Shown here piece after piece: positions 34,390-42,181 of a DNA stretch of 49,655 bases (positions within the stretch are counted from its first letter, which is position 1; every line of letters begins with the position of its first letter). Position numbers and translations under genes: made by a program. The notes under the pieces were generated by a model, which was not told the origin of the DNA, did no database searches, and was given only the letters and a program-made list of their open reading frames with translations. This DNA is from Alphaproteobacteria bacterium (lineage in GTDB: Bacteria > Pseudomonadota > Alphaproteobacteria > Reyranellales > Reyranellaceae): contig JAHBYP010000012.1 in NCBI GenBank assembly GCA_019635875.1, positions 100,001-149,655 of the forward strand, read 5' to 3'.

Positions 34390-35745
34390 GTGGCCGGCAC
34401 CAATCTCGTCCGCACGACCCTGACCGGTGTCCGCCCGCTTGGCGTGCGCGGCGAGCCGCTGCACCAGGCGCACGAGCAGATCCGCGGCGTCGTACGCCGG
34501 CGTCTGGGCGAGCGCCATGCGCGGCTGCTGGCCGAGCCGCAGCCCGACGAGAGTGGCCGGCGCATCGACTGGTATAGCGACCTGCCGGGCGCGGTCGTGC
34601 CGTTCGCCGAGCTGGCGCCCGAGCGCAAGGCGTCGCTGCTCGCCGAGGTCGCTAAACTCTCCGACGACATCGCCCATCTCGCCGCCTCGCTCAAGGCCGC
34701 GCCATCCGACGATGCGCAGCTCACCGGCCGCGCGCTCGAGCTCACGGCGCGCCGGCCGTCGGACGACTACATCTTCCTGATCGACGACCAGCCGGTGATC
34801 GTCGCCTGGGGCTACGAGCCCGACGCCGCCGGCACGCTGCTGCCGCCGCCGATGGTGCCGGCGGCCGCACCCGCCGCCGTCGCGCCTGCCGCAACGACGG
34901 CGGCGCCGGCCGCCGTGCTGGCCAGCGGGCCGGCGACCCTGGCGGCCGCCGCGCCCTTCCCGTGGCTGCGCTGGCTGCTGATCGGCCTGTTCGCCATTCT
35001 GCTGGCGCTGATCGCTTCGTACTTCCTGCGCCAATGCTCGCCGGTTGGCCCCGACGTCGCGGTGACGCAATTGCCGCCGCCGCCGGCGCCGCCCGCGCCA
35101 CCGCCGCCGCCCGACCCGGCCGTCGGCCTCAACAAGGATCTCGGCGCGGCGCAGGACGACGAGGCCAAGCTGCGTGCCACGCTTGCCTCGTTGCGCGACG
35201 AGCTCAAGGCCAAGCGCGCCGACTGCAAGCCGCCGGAGCCACCCAAGCCGCCGCCGAAACCGCCGCAGGCCGTCGAGAAGAAGCCCGACCCACCCAAGCC
35301 GCCGCCCAAGCCGCCGCAGGTCGTCGAGAAGAAACCCGATCCACCCAAGCCACCCGCCGTGCCGCCGGCGCCGCCGGGCGACGATCGCCTGCGCATGCCC
35401 AAGGCGCCGACCAACGACTACTCGTTCCTGCAGGGCTGCTGGCGCACCGACACCTTCAAGCATGGTCCGGCGATCCGGCCGGGCTTCGCCACCTACTGCT
35501 TCGACTCGCGCGGCAACGGCTCGATGGAATTCCGCTTCGACAATGGCGTGACCTGCCGCGCGCCGGCCACCGCGCGCTTCAACGGCGGCCAGCTCGCCGT
35601 GGTCGATGCCGACACCACCTGCTCGCCACGCGGCCGCTGGGCGCAGGATCATCTCTATTGCCAGCCCGGTGCCAACGGCGTCGCCTTCTGCAGTGGCAGC
35701 AACCGCACCGAACGCTGGACGGTCAACCTGCATCGCGTACGGTAG
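34390..35745 (+). CDS. SrfA-like membrane protein, tandem copy 2
   Basis: A 451-aa paralogue of copies 1 and 3 with the same layout: TLTGVRPLGVRGEPLHQAHE start, AEPQPDESGRRIDWYSDLPG, RRPSDDYIFLIDDQPVIVAW, a transmembrane helix (LRWLLIGLFAILLALIASYF), a coiled segment, the Pro/Lys linker with the VEKKPDPPKPP unit twice, and the Cys-containing C-terminal domain (SFLQGCWRTDTF, YCFDSRGNGS). It begins with GTG at 34390, 88 bases after copy 1. N-terminal blocks are nearly the same in all copies, while the linker and C-terminal domain vary. Confidence 0.75.
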   Translation: MAGTNLVRTTLTGVRPLGVRGEPLHQAHEQIRGVVRRRLGERHARLLAEPQPDESGRRIDWYSDLPGAVVPFAELAPERKASLLAEVAKLSDDIAHLAASLKAAPSDDAQLTGRALELTARRPSDDYIFLIDDQPVIVAWGYEPDAAGTLLPPPMVPAAAPAAVAPAATTAAPAAVLASGPATLAAAAPFPWLRWLLIGLFAILLALIASYFLRQCSPVGPDVAVTQLPPPPAPPAPPPPPDPAVGLNKDLGAAQDDEAKLRATLASLRDELKAKRADCKPPEPPKPPPKPPQAVEKKPDPPKPPPKPPQVVEKKPDPPKPPAVPPAPPGDDRLRMPKAPTNDYSFLQGCWRTDTFKHGPAIRPGFATYCFDSRGNGSMEFRFDNGVTCRAPATARFNGGQLAVVDADTTCSPRGRWAQDHLYCQPGANGVAFCSGSNRTERWTVNLHRVR

Positions 35746-35772
35746 CCGCCCTCACCCGGGGACCCGCCCGAC

Positions 35773-37110
35773 TTGCCTGGCGCCACGCTCGTTAGATCGA
35801 CACTGACCGGTGTGCGTCCGCTGGGCGTACGCGGCGAGCCGCTGCACGCCGCGCACGAGCAGATCCGCGGCGTGCTGCGTCGGCGGCTGAGCGAGCGCCA
35901 TGCCCGCCTGCTCGCCGAGCCGCAACCCGAGGGAGCCGGCCGCCGCATCGACTGGTACAGCGAGTCCGAGGGCTTGGTGACACCGCTCTCGGCGCTGCCG
36001 CCCGGGGAGCGCGCCGCCGCGCTCAGCGAGGTCGAGGCGCTCGCCAGGGACATCGAGGGGCTTGGCGCGCGGCTCGCCGAGACGTCTTCCGAGGATGCCC
36101 GCCTGCTGGCGCGCGCGCTGGCGCTGGCCGTGCGCCGGCCGTCCGACGACTACGTGTTCCTCGTCGGCGACCAGCCGGTGGTGGTGTGCTGGGGCTACGA
36201 GGCCGAAGGCGCCGGGGCGATCGTGTCGGCCCCGACGGTGCCGGCCGCAGTGTCGAGCACCGCCGCGCCCGCGGCGGCCCCCGTCGCGGCGGCCGTCGTC
36301 GCACCTGCCATCGTCCGGCGCGGTGCGATCTGGCCGGCGCTGCTGGTCGGGTTGCTGGGTATCCTGCTGGTGCTGGGTGCGGCCTACTGGCTGCGCCAGG
36401 TCGTCCCGGTCGAGCCCGACGTCGCGGTGAGGCAATTGCCGCCGGTGCCGCCGCCGCCCGCCCCGCCGGCGCCACCCGATCCGGCGATCGGGCTCAGCCG
36501 CGATCTCGGCGAGGCGCAGCAGGCCGCCGAGCGGCTGAAGGCCACGCTGGCCTCGCTGCGCGAGACCTTCGCCACCCGGCACGCGGCGTGCAGGCCGCCG
36601 GAACCGCCCAAACCACCGCCCGCACCGCCGCCGCCGGTCGTCGAGAAGAAGCCCGATCCGCCCAAGCCGCCGCCCAAGCCGCCACAGGTGGTCGAGAAGA
36701 AGCCGGATCCGCCCAGGCCGCCAGATGACGGCCGCCTGCGCCTGCCCAAGGCGCCAACCACGGATCTATCGTTCCTGCAGGGCTGCTGGCGCACCGATCC
36801 GTTCCGCCATCATCCGCAGCAGCCTGGGCCGGGCGTGTCGGAATACTGCTTCGACGCCAATGGCCGCGGCAGCTTCGTCTTCCGGCGCGCCGGCATGACC
36901 TGCCGCACGGCGGCGCAAGGCCGCTACGAGGGCACGGTCCTGCGCCTGCGCGATGCCGACACGACCTGCTCCGACGGCACCACCTGGTACCAGGACCGGC
37001 TCGATTGCACGGTCGGCGCCGACAATGTCGCGGTGTGCCGCGGCGAGGCGAGCTCGGGGCTCTTCGGCGGCCTGAGCCGCTGGACCGTCAACCTGCATCG
37101 GGTGCGCTGA
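35773..37110 (+). CDS. SrfA-like membrane protein, tandem copy 3
   Basis: A 445-aa third paralogue: TLTGVRPLGVRGEPLHAAHE, AEPQPEGAGRRIDWYSESEG, RRPSDDYVFLVGDQPVVVCW, a transmembrane helix (IWPALLVGLLGILLVLGAAY), a linker with VVEKKPDPPKPPPKPPQ and a second, variant unit, and the C-terminal domain SFLQGCWRTDPF, YCFDANGRGS, GMTCRTAAQG. The start is TTG at 35773, 27 bases after copy 2; no ATG or GTG fits the conserved N-terminus. Together the three genes look like a single transcription unit that follows the acyl-CoA synthetase. About 130 bases after the stop contain no gene. Confidence 0.75.
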   Translation: MPGATLVRSTLTGVRPLGVRGEPLHAAHEQIRGVLRRRLSERHARLLAEPQPEGAGRRIDWYSESEGLVTPLSALPPGERAAALSEVEALARDIEGLGARLAETSSEDARLLARALALAVRRPSDDYVFLVGDQPVVVCWGYEAEGAGAIVSAPTVPAAVSSTAAPAAAPVAAAVVAPAIVRRGAIWPALLVGLLGILLVLGAAYWLRQVVPVEPDVAVRQLPPVPPPPAPPAPPDPAIGLSRDLGEAQQAAERLKATLASLRETFATRHAACRPPEPPKPPPAPPPPVVEKKPDPPKPPPKPPQVVEKKPDPPRPPDDGRLRLPKAPTTDLSFLQGCWRTDPFRHHPQQPGPGVSEYCFDANGRGSFVFRRAGMTCRTAAQGRYEGTVLRLRDADTTCSDGTTWYQDRLDCTVGADNVAVCRGEASSGLFGGLSRWTVNLHRVR

Positions 37111-37238
37111 GCGCACCAAAGGCGGTCAGCAAAAGGGCCGGCAAAACCGACCCCATCAACCGCTGGCGCGCCCCGCGGGATCGCGCCCGGCCGGTGAACC
37201 ACTACCCCTGGGCAGCGCCGCTCAGCGCGGCGCGGCGG

Positions 37239-37409
37239 TCAGTGGCGTGTGGACAGCGAGAGGATCTCGTCCTTCAGCCTGAGCTTTTTCTTCTTCAGTT
37301 CGTGGAGCACTTCCTCGTTCGGATAGGGTCTGGCGTTCTCGTCGTCGATGGCCTGTTCCAGCACCTGGTGCCGCTGCTTCAGGGCTTCGATACGATCCGG
37401 CGTGCTCAT
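37239..37409 (-). CDS. YdcH family (DUF465) small protein
   Basis: A 56-aa protein: MSTPDRIEALKQRHQVLEQ at the start and LHELKKKKLRLKDEIL near the end, the signature of the DUF465/YdcH helical-hairpin family. A perfect GGAGG lies seven bases before the ATG. The function is unknown in all members; they are small, Lys-rich, two-helix proteins. A second family member is at 39198-39416, about 1.8 kb away. It is convergent with the srfA-like cluster and divergent from ubiX. Confidence 0.88.
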   Translation of the reverse strand: MSTPDRIEALKQRHQVLEQAIDDENARPYPNEEVLHELKKKKLRLKDEILSLSTRH

Positions 37410-37516
37410 CGGTAACCTCCGAGCTGTAGCAGACGGCGAAGTGTAACGCCGATTCGCGGACCGGCGCCAGCCCGAGGGGCGACTTTGTCACAGCGTCGGG
37501 GTAAGGTCCGGCCCGC

Positions 37517-38095
37517 ATGTCAAGCCCCGACCATCCACAACCCCGGCTGATCGTCGGCATTTCCGGCGCCTCGGGCGTGATCTACGGCGTGCGCCTGCTG
37601 CAGGCGCTGCGCGCGCTGCCGGTCGAGACCCATCTGGTGATGACCAGGACCGCCGAGGTCACGCTGGCCTACGAGACCGAACTCAAGGTCAAGGACGTCA
37701 AGGCGCTGGCAGACGTGACGCACAACCCCACCGACCTCGCCGCGGCGATCTCCTCGGGCTCGTTCCGCACCCTTGGCATGGTGATCGCACCCTGCTCGAT
37801 GCGTTCGCTGGGCGAGATCGCCGCGGGCATCTCGAGTTCGCTGCTGACGCGCGCCGCCGACGTGGTGCTGAAGGAGCGCCGCAAGCTGGTGCTGATGGTG
37901 CGCGAGACGCCGCTGCACGCGGTGCACCTGCGCAACATGGTGACGGTGTCCGAGCTGGGCGCGATCGTCGCGCCGGCGATGCCGGCTTTCTACAGCCGGC
38001 CGGCGACGGTCGACGACATCGTCAACCACTCGGTGGGCCGCATACTCGACCTGTTCGATCTCGACGCGGGGATCGTGAAGCGCTGGGGCGGCTGA
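37517..38095 (+). CDS. ubiX: Flavin prenyltransferase
   Basis: A 192-aa enzyme that makes the prenylated FMN cofactor used by UbiD-type decarboxylases, needed in ubiquinone synthesis. The N-terminal LIVGISGASGVIYGVRLLQA forms the FMN-binding loop; APCSMRSLGEIAAGISSSLL, RRKLVLMVRETPLHAVHLRN and MPAFYSRPATVDDIVNHSVG are the other family blocks. Normal length. No ubiD is present in the window. It is followed by a hairpin at 38121-38150. Confidence 0.95.
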   Translation: MSSPDHPQPRLIVGISGASGVIYGVRLLQALRALPVETHLVMTRTAEVTLAYETELKVKDVKALADVTHNPTDLAAAISSGSFRTLGMVIAPCSMRSLGEIAAGISSSLLTRAADVVLKERRKLVLMVRETPLHAVHLRNMVTVSELGAIVAPAMPAFYSRPATVDDIVNHSVGRILDLFDLDAGIVKRWGG

Positions 38096-38120
38096 CAACG
38101 CAAAGGCCCCCCAATGCAAG

Positions 38121-38150
38121 AGCCCCGTCTCACTCGGTGAGATCGGGGCT
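38121..38150. terminator. Hairpin after ubiX, possible bidirectional terminator
   Basis: AGCCCCG-TCTCAC-TCG-GTGAGA-TCGGGGCT forms a stem of about 13 bp with one mismatch. Neither side carries a U-run, so efficient Rho-independent termination is not assured. It separates ubiX from the opposing small-ORF region. Confidence 0.5.
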
Positions 38151-38321
38151 CCGGGGCTTCCGCCCGCGATGATCCTTCAAGGATCCAAATTCCGCGCACC
38201 TCGACACCAGCGGCGCCGCTGGCCGGTTGCCCGGCAAAGAGACTATTCGATTGTGGGTGAGCAACGCGACGGCGGGTGGACCTTGTCAGGGTGTCCGTCG
38301 GTCGCGTCGTGGTCCCGCTTC

Positions 38322-38366
38322 TCAGCGGTACCAGAACCGGTAGCCCGGTGGAGTCTCTGCGATCAT
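38322..38366 (-). CDS. Possible 14-aa small ORF with a perfect Shine-Dalgarno
   Basis: The minus strand reads AAGGAGG, six bases, then ATG at 38366 and 14 codons (MIAETPPGYRFWYR) to a TGA. A second ATG at 38372 lies directly against the Shine-Dalgarno and is in frame (adding MR). The ribosome site is among the strongest in the window. A leader with possible GGGCG/CGCCC and UCCCG/CGGGA hairpins precedes it. The rest of 38151-38554 has no other ORF of note. It could be a leader peptide, a small membrane-active peptide or chance. Confidence 0.4.
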   Translation of the reverse strand: MIAETPPGYRFWYR

Positions 38367-38485
38367 GCGCATCCTCCTTCCGTGGTTTCAACCAACGTCC
38401 GACGGGTGCCGCGCGTGCAGGCGGTGCGCTCACACCTCAGGGCGCTCTCCAACGCCCACGGCGCAATCCCGTCCGGGACATCTCG

Positions 38486-38544
38486 AACATGGTACGCGCA
38501 CCGCGCACGGTCAACCGTGCACATGCGCGAGTCACAAAATGTGA
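38486..38544 (-). promoter_or_regulatory. Promoter with two palindromes upstream of the small ORF
   Basis: TTGACC (38509-38514) and CATGTT (38486-38491) are 17 bases apart on the minus strand. The -35 box lies inside a perfect inverted repeat, GCACGGT-CA-ACCGTGC (38505-38520). A second one, TCACA-AAA-TGTGA (38532-38544), lies just upstream. Both look like binding sites for dimeric regulators. The region lies directly after the TIGR02444 gene stop. Confidence 0.45.
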
Positions 38545-38554
38545 ACACGCGCGC

Positions 38555-39145
38555 CTATGCCGTAGAGCTTGCACGCAACCCGACCGAGCGCTCGACCTCA
38601 AAGCGCGGCATGACGGGAAAAGCCGCCGCGAGGATCGACGCGACGGCCTCGCGATCACGATCGTCGGGCGTCACGCCCAGGCAGACGGCGTAGACGCCGA
38701 GATTGCCGACGGCGGCGCGCAGCCGCTCGCGCACCGGCCTGTCGCGATCGCCTGAGAACGGCGCGTGCGCGGCCAGCACCAGCTGCTCGACATGCTCGGC
38801 CGCCAGCTCGGCCTCGGCGGCCTTGCGCCGCGTCGCATCGACCTGGGCCGGAAAATCGGCGCCCGAGCCCGTGGTGGCGCCGCCCAGCGCCTTGATCTTC
38901 TGGCGCAGCGCGCGGGCGGGCCGCACCACTTCCGATTGCCACTGCGCGATCTCGGCGATCACCGCGCGCAGCTTTTCCACCGTCACCGTGCCGCGGCCGG
39001 AGGCACCCAGCCAGGCGCAGTACAGCAGCAGGTTGACGTCGGCGCCGCGCCGCTCCTGCAGGTCGAGACAGGCGCGCGCCGCGCCGTCGCCGCCATAGAC
39101 CTCGAGGGAAAAATTCCAGAACGGATGGGGAAGGAAATCGCTCAT
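38555..39145 (-). CDS. TIGR02444 family protein
   Basis: A 196-aa protein beginning FLPHPFWNFSLEVYGGDGAA then ARACLDLQERRGADVNLLLY, the conserved start of the TIGR02444 (DUF2390) family of small alpha-helical proteobacterial proteins with no known function. The middle (WQSEVVRPARALRQKIKAL) also matches. The C-terminal third (about 140-196, GNLGVYAVCLGVTPDDRDRE onward) is longer than usual and may be an added segment. It is divergent from the second YdcH gene, with about 50 bases between starts. Confidence 0.8.
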   Translation of the reverse strand: MSDFLPHPFWNFSLEVYGGDGAARACLDLQERRGADVNLLLYCAWLGASGRGTVTVEKLRAVIAEIAQWQSEVVRPARALRQKIKALGGATTGSGADFPAQVDATRRKAAEAELAAEHVEQLVLAAHAPFSGDRDRPVRERLRAAVGNLGVYAVCLGVTPDDRDREAVASILAAAFPVMPRFEVERSVGLRASSTA

Positions 39146-39197
39146 CGCGCCGGAAGCCGTACACGCGCGGGCCGGGTTTTGCTAGTGTCCGCCGGAC

Positions 39198-39416
39198 ATG
39201 CAGGACAACGACGACATCGACGGCCTGGCCACCATTCGGGCGAAGCTCGAGACGCTGCGTCAGGAACACCGCGACCTCGACGATGTCATCGCCCGCCTGA
39301 CGGAACAGCCGCCCTTCGACCAGCTGCAGCTGCAGCGGCTCAAGAAACGCAAGCTGGTGCTCAAGGACCTGATGCTGCAACTTGAGAGCCGTCTCATCCC
39401 CGACATCATCGCGTGA
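39198..39416 (+). CDS. YdcH family (DUF465) small protein, second copy
   Basis: A 72-aa protein with the DUF465 pattern: LRQEHRDLDDVIARLTEQPP and LQRLKKRKLVLKDLMLQLES. Compared with the copy at 37239 it has a longer N-terminus (MQDNDDIDGLATIRAKLET) and a short C-terminal extension (RLIPDIIA). Function unknown. It is the first gene before purE-purK, with 22 bases between its stop and purE, so it is probably cotranscribed with the purine genes. Confidence 0.85.
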   Translation: MQDNDDIDGLATIRAKLETLRQEHRDLDDVIARLTEQPPFDQLQLQRLKKRKLVLKDLMLQLESRLIPDIIA

Positions 39417-39438
39417 CCCTCTGACGTGATCTCCTGAC

Positions 39439-39960
39439 ATGGCCAGACGCAAGACCTCGACGGCGGCCAAGCCCGTTGTCGGCATCATCATGGGCAGCCA
39501 GTCCGACTGGGCCACCATGCGCCACGCCGCCGAGACGCTTCAGGCGCTGGGCGTCGCGCACGAGACGCGCATCGTCTCGGCGCATCGCACGCCCAGGCGG
39601 ATGATGGACTACGCCGCGTCGGCCAAGATGCGCGGCATCAAGGTGATCATCGCCGGCGCGGGCGGGGCCGCGCACCTGCCAGGCATGACCGCCTCGATGA
39701 CGCCGCTGCCGGTGCTGGGCGTGCCGGTCGAGAGCCAGGCGCTGAAGGGCATGGACAGCCTGATGTCGATCGTCCAGATGCCCGGCGGCATCCCGGTCGG
39801 CACGCTGGCCATCGGCAAGCCCGGCGCGATCAACGCCGGCCTGCTGGCCGCCAGCATTGTCGGATTGTCCGATCCCCGGGTGCAGGCCGCGGTCGAAGCG
39901 TGGCGCGCGCGCCAGACCGCGGCCGTCGCCAAGGTCCCGGTTGACGAGCAGAGCAAGTGA
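39439..39960 (+). CDS. purE: 5-(carboxyamino)imidazole ribonucleotide mutase
   Basis: A 173-aa class I PurE that moves the carboxyl group of N5-CAIR to C4 in purine synthesis. The N-terminal motif VGIIMGSQSDWATMRHA, the loop SAHRTPRRMMDYA, and GAGGAAHLPGMTASMT are standard. The C-terminal DEQSK overlaps the purK start by four bases (GTGA), showing translational coupling. Length is normal. Confidence 0.96.
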   Translation: MARRKTSTAAKPVVGIIMGSQSDWATMRHAAETLQALGVAHETRIVSAHRTPRRMMDYAASAKMRGIKVIIAGAGGAAHLPGMTASMTPLPVLGVPVESQALKGMDSLMSIVQMPGGIPVGTLAIGKPGAINAGLLAASIVGLSDPRVQAAVEAWRARQTAAVAKVPVDEQSK

Positions 39961-41033
39961 CGGCACTGCCGCCCGGCTCGACCATCGGCATCCTGGGCGG
40001 CGGACAGCTTGGCCGCATGACGGCGCTCGCCGCCGGCAATCTCGGCTATCGCTGCCACATCTACGCGCCCGAGGCGGAATCACCGGCCGCCCTCGTCTCG
40101 GCCGCCTGGACGCGTGCCGCGTGGGACGACCACGCCGCGCTCGGCGACTTCGCGTCGAAGGTCGACGTCATCACCTACGAGTTCGAGAACGTGCCGGTGG
40201 CCTGCGCCGAGTTCCTCGCTCCGCTGAAACCGCTCAGGCCCGGCGTCGAGGCGCTGCGCGTGGCGCAGCATCGCGAGCGCGAGAAGCGCTTCTTCGAGCG
40301 CATTGGCGTGCCGACTGCGCCTTTCGCCGTGGCGCGGGACGAGGCGGGATTCGTCGCGGCGGTACGCGAGGTGGGCGCACCATCGATCGCCAAAACCACC
40401 ACCGAAGGCTACGACGGCAAGGGCCAGGCGCGGCTCGATGCGTCGAGCGACCTGCGGGCGATCTGGGCCAGTCTCGGCGGACGCGAAGTCATCGTAGAAG
40501 GATTCGTCGACTTCGCGGCGGAAGCCTCGGTGATCGTCGCGCGCGCGCTCGATGGCACGACGCTCAGCTTCCCGCCGCCGCGCAACGTGCATCGCCAGGG
40601 CATCCTGCACACCTCGACCATTCCCGGCGGCTTCTCGTCCGACGTGGTTCGCCAGGCCAGGGAAATCGGCTGTCGTGCGATCGAGGCGCTGGCTGGCGTC
40701 GGTCTGCTCTGCGTCGAGCTCTTCGTGACGCATGACGGCCGCGTGCTGGCCAACGAGATGGCGCCACGGCCGCACAATTCGGGCCACTGGACGCAGGATG
40801 CCTGCGCCACCAGCCAGTTCGAGCAATTCGTGCGCACGATCTGCGGCCTGCCGCTCGGCCCGGTCAACGTGCGATCACCCGTGGTGATGACCAACCTGAT
40901 CGGCGAGGAGGCAAACGACTGGCCGGCGATCCTCGCCGAGCCGAACGCCAAGCTGCATCTCTACGGCAAGCGCGAGGCGCGCGCCGGCCGCAAGATGGGC
41001 CACGTCAACCGGCTGGGCGCGCCGACGACGTAG
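39957..41033 (+). CDS. purK: N5-carboxyaminoimidazole ribonucleotide synthase
   Basis: A 358-aa ATP-grasp enzyme that carboxylates AIR with bicarbonate and ATP to give N5-CAIR, the substrate of PurE. GILGGGQLGRMTALAAGNLG is the N-terminal nucleotide-fold motif; AKTTTEGYDGKGQARL and NEMAPRPHNSGHWTQDA are the ATP-grasp and catalytic blocks. It starts at GTG and overlaps purE by four bases. The last 29 bases overlap the 3' end of the opposing COQ9 gene, an unusual tail-to-tail overlap. Confidence 0.95.
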   Translation: MTALPPGSTIGILGGGQLGRMTALAAGNLGYRCHIYAPEAESPAALVSAAWTRAAWDDHAALGDFASKVDVITYEFENVPVACAEFLAPLKPLRPGVEALRVAQHREREKRFFERIGVPTAPFAVARDEAGFVAAVREVGAPSIAKTTTEGYDGKGQARLDASSDLRAIWASLGGREVIVEGFVDFAAEASVIVARALDGTTLSFPPPRNVHRQGILHTSTIPGGFSSDVVRQAREIGCRAIEALAGVGLLCVELFVTHDGRVLANEMAPRPHNSGHWTQDACATSQFEQFVRTICGLPLGPVNVRSPVVMTNLIGEEANDWPAILAEPNAKLHLYGKREARAGRKMGHVNRLGAPTT

Positions 41034-41640
41034 CCCGCGTGCCGAACTCGCGCATGCGGCTCTTCAGCTTCTCGATGCGCATCACGTCCTCGACGCGCCG
41101 GTCGAGGAACGCCCAGGTGGCGGAGAAGCCCTCGCTGCGATCGTTGAGCCAGAACAGCAGGGTCGAGGAGTAGACGCCCGCCAGCAGCGCGCGCTTGGTG
41201 TAGAAGTTGAAGTCCGTCGCGGTGTCGCCGGCGGCGTACCAGATGGCGTCGACCGTGCGATACAGCAGCCTGCTCGCCAGCAGGCCGTTGAACGGCAGGG
41301 CCAGCATCGCCAGCGCGCGCCGGATCGCCTCGCGATGCACGACGTTCTGCTCAAGCCGCATACGCACGCCCAGGGTCACCCGCTCGCGCACCTTCAGGCT
41401 GGCGACGTCGCGCCGCTCCATCTCCTCGACCAGCAGCCGGTCGGCCCTGAGGCTGTGCCAGGCGATCATGTCGATCATCCCCCCGGGAAAGGCCAAAGTG
41501 GCCTCGTCGCGGGTGATCGCGCCCGCCCGCACGGCGCTGTCGATCGCCGCGCGCGTCCAGCCGTCGAACGGCACGTGCGCGAGCACGGCGTCAAGAACCT
41601 TGTCTTTCAAGGGGTTAGCGGTCGGCTCGTCGGTGCTCAT
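41005..41640 (-). CDS. COQ9 family protein
   Basis: A 211-aa protein resembling COQ9, a lipid-binding TetR-fold protein that assists the hydroxylation steps of ubiquinone synthesis. FDGWTRAAIDSAVRAGAITR at the start and FPGGMIDMIAWHSLRADRLL match the family. The C-terminal region contains DFNFYTKRALLAGVYSSTLL and FWLNDRSEGFSATWAFLDRR, the most conserved part. COQ9 occurs in mitochondria and Alphaproteobacteria, one of the taxonomic pointers in this window. It is divergent from rpsU. Confidence 0.92.
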   Translation of the reverse strand: MSTDEPTANPLKDKVLDAVLAHVPFDGWTRAAIDSAVRAGAITRDEATLAFPGGMIDMIAWHSLRADRLLVEEMERRDVASLKVRERVTLGVRMRLEQNVVHREAIRRALAMLALPFNGLLASRLLYRTVDAIWYAAGDTATDFNFYTKRALLAGVYSSTLLFWLNDRSEGFSATWAFLDRRVEDVMRIEKLKSRMREFGTRATSSARPAG

Positions 41641-41779
41641 GGCGCATCCCTCGGGCGGTGGTCAGCGTTGTATATGGCGGGCCGGGCAGGCTTCCCAACC
41701 CCCAGGACCTGTGTTAGAAGCCCGGCCTTCGAAATTCCGGGCCCCGTGGGGCCCCTTCGGCGATTGGAGCTCGATCAAA

Positions 41780-41983
41780 GTGCAGGTTCTCGTCCGCGAA
41801 AACAACGTCGATCAGGCGCTGCGCGTCCTGAAGAAGAAGATGCAGCGCGAAGGTGTGTTCCGCGAGATGAAGCTGCGGCGCAACTACGAGAAGCCGTCCG
41901 AGAAGCGCGCCCGCGAGCGGGCCGAGGCGATCCGCCGGGTGCGCAAGCTGATGCGCAAGCGCATGGAGCGCGAGGGCTACTAG
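41780..41983 (+). CDS. rpsU: 30S ribosomal protein S21
   Basis: A 67-aa basic ribosomal protein near the mRNA exit region of the small subunit. It starts at GTG (41780) with GGAG upstream and reads VQVLVRENNVDQALRVLKKK, then EGVFREMKLRRNYEKPSEKR and the basic tail RRVRKLMRKRMEREGY. Length and sequence are typical of alphaproteobacterial S21. A strong terminator follows. A GGGGCCCC-type hairpin (41740-41757) in the leader may be regulatory. Confidence 0.95.
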   Translation: MQVLVRENNVDQALRVLKKKMQREGVFREMKLRRNYEKPSEKRARERAEAIRRVRKLMRKRMEREGY

Positions 41984-42013
41984 CCCCGCCGGCGTCCGCG
42001 CGACGACAGACGA

Positions 42014-42040
42014 GCCGCCGGTTCCCGGCGGCTTTTTTGT
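42014..42040 (+). terminator. Rho-independent terminator of rpsU
   Basis: An 8-bp perfect GC stem (GCCGCCGG with CCGGCGGC, loop TTC) is followed by TTTTTTGTT. It is the best-formed terminator in the window, 30 bases after the rpsU stop. Confidence 0.93.
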
Positions 42041-42043
42041 TGT

Positions 42044-42168
42044 CTTCCCTTCCCCCGGAGGGGGAAGGTGGCGCGCAGCGACGGAAGGGGGATGTCGAAG
42101 ACGAACACCGATGTCGTTGAGACATCCCCCTTCCGCCCTTCGGGCACCTTCCCCCTCCTGGGGAAGGC
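42044..42168. repeat. Palindromic repeat, family B copy 3 (arms swapped)
   Basis: The outer arms are CTTCCCTTCCCCCGGAGGGGG and CCTTCCCCCTCCTGGGGAAGG. Here the GCGCGCAGCGACGG arm comes first and the CCGCCCTTCGGGCACC arm last, the reverse of copies 1 and 2, whereas the centre (GATGTCGAAGACGAACACCG, GTTGAGACATCCCCC) keeps the same direction. It ends 13 bases before the amidohydrolase start. Confidence 0.85.
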
Positions 42169-42181
42169 AGGGGAGAGCGCG

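Noticed and set aside
32973..37110. The three SrfA-like genes considered as an assembly duplication
   Set aside because: The copies differ throughout at the protein level, especially in the linker and C-terminal domain, so they are old paralogues.
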